From the NCBI GenBank assembly GCA_947483095.1, contig CANKLD010000096.1, positions 1 through 5,231 of the forward strand: DNA of 5,231 bases, written 5' to 3'. The notes below the pieces were generated by a model. It did no database searches. It was not told where the DNA came from and was given only the letters and a program-made list of their open reading frames with translations. The DNA comes from Bacteroidota bacterium (GTDB lineage Bacteria > Bacteroidota > Bacteroidia > Flavobacteriales > Flavobacteriaceae). Positions 5,185 to 5,231 of this stretch are shown piece by piece. Numbering within the stretch: position 1 is the first letter of the stretch; the number at the start of each line of letters is the position of its first letter. The translations under genes were made by a program, and so were the position numbers.

Positions 5185-5231
5185 ATGACAAAGAATTTAG
5201 TAATCGTAGAATCTCCTGCAAAAGCCAAAAC
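5185..5231 (+). CDS. topA: DNA topoisomerase I, 5' end only (partial)
   Basis: TopA is the type IA enzyme that relaxes negative supercoils. Only 15 codons and two bases are present. The peptide MTKNLVIVESPAKAK is the conserved opening strand and loop of the TOPRIM domain, in which the Glu of VESPAKA (residue 9) is a catalytic residue. This signature is shared by type IA topoisomerases and is strongest in TopA; reverse gyrase or TopB would look different here. The ATG at 5185 is preceded by a fitting promoter. The gene diverges from miaB across a 380-bp spacer. Confidence 0.92.
   Translation, partial: MTKNLVIVESPAKAK

Overview
The window looks like ordinary chromosome of a Flavobacteriia-type bacterium (phylum Bacteroidetes/Bacteroidota, Flavobacterium-like). 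The evidence is AT-rich DNA, AT-rich spacers, three promoters that fit the Bacteroidetes form (TTG near -33 and TAnnTTTG near -7), starts without an obvious Shine-Dalgarno, and a recognisable gene set: miaB, a sigma-54 activator, lptE, a TPR protein, secG, groES. Genus-level placement is inference from memory of such genomes, not a database result.

Layout, right to left along the minus strand. miaB (3359-4804) starts from its own promoter at 4821-4852. It is followed by a sigma-54-type AAA+ activator with a Fis-like HTH (2001-3269), the LPS-assembly lipoprotein lptE (1441-1944, with an additional promoter at 1960-1989), a conserved protein with a C-terminal TPR (572-1423) and secG (216-569). 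A strong intrinsic terminator (167-198) closes this unit. Next comes the 5' end of groES (1-80, cut by the window edge), which has its own upstream region carrying a sigma-54-like -24/-12 motif. On the plus strand the first 15 codons of topA (5185-5231) run off the right edge.

The miaB/topA divergent spacer (4805-5184, 380 bp) has no gene. It holds the two promoters, a 13-bp perfect palindrome over the miaB -33 element, and a ~150-bp structured repeat with nested inverted repeats and direct-repeat flanks that resembles a non-coding interspersed element. The miaB/activator spacer holds a second, simpler AT-rich repeat.

How the genes fit together: lptE (outer-membrane LPS insertion), secG (inner-membrane export), the TPR protein and the activator form a compact envelope-biogenesis cluster led by a tRNA-modification gene. 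The activator lacks a receiver or other N-terminal sensor domain, so its signal is unknown. The most testable idea is that it acts on the sigma-54-like site in front of groES. No clearly new system such as defence, CRISPR, phage or transposase was found. The interest lies in regulation and in the repeat elements.
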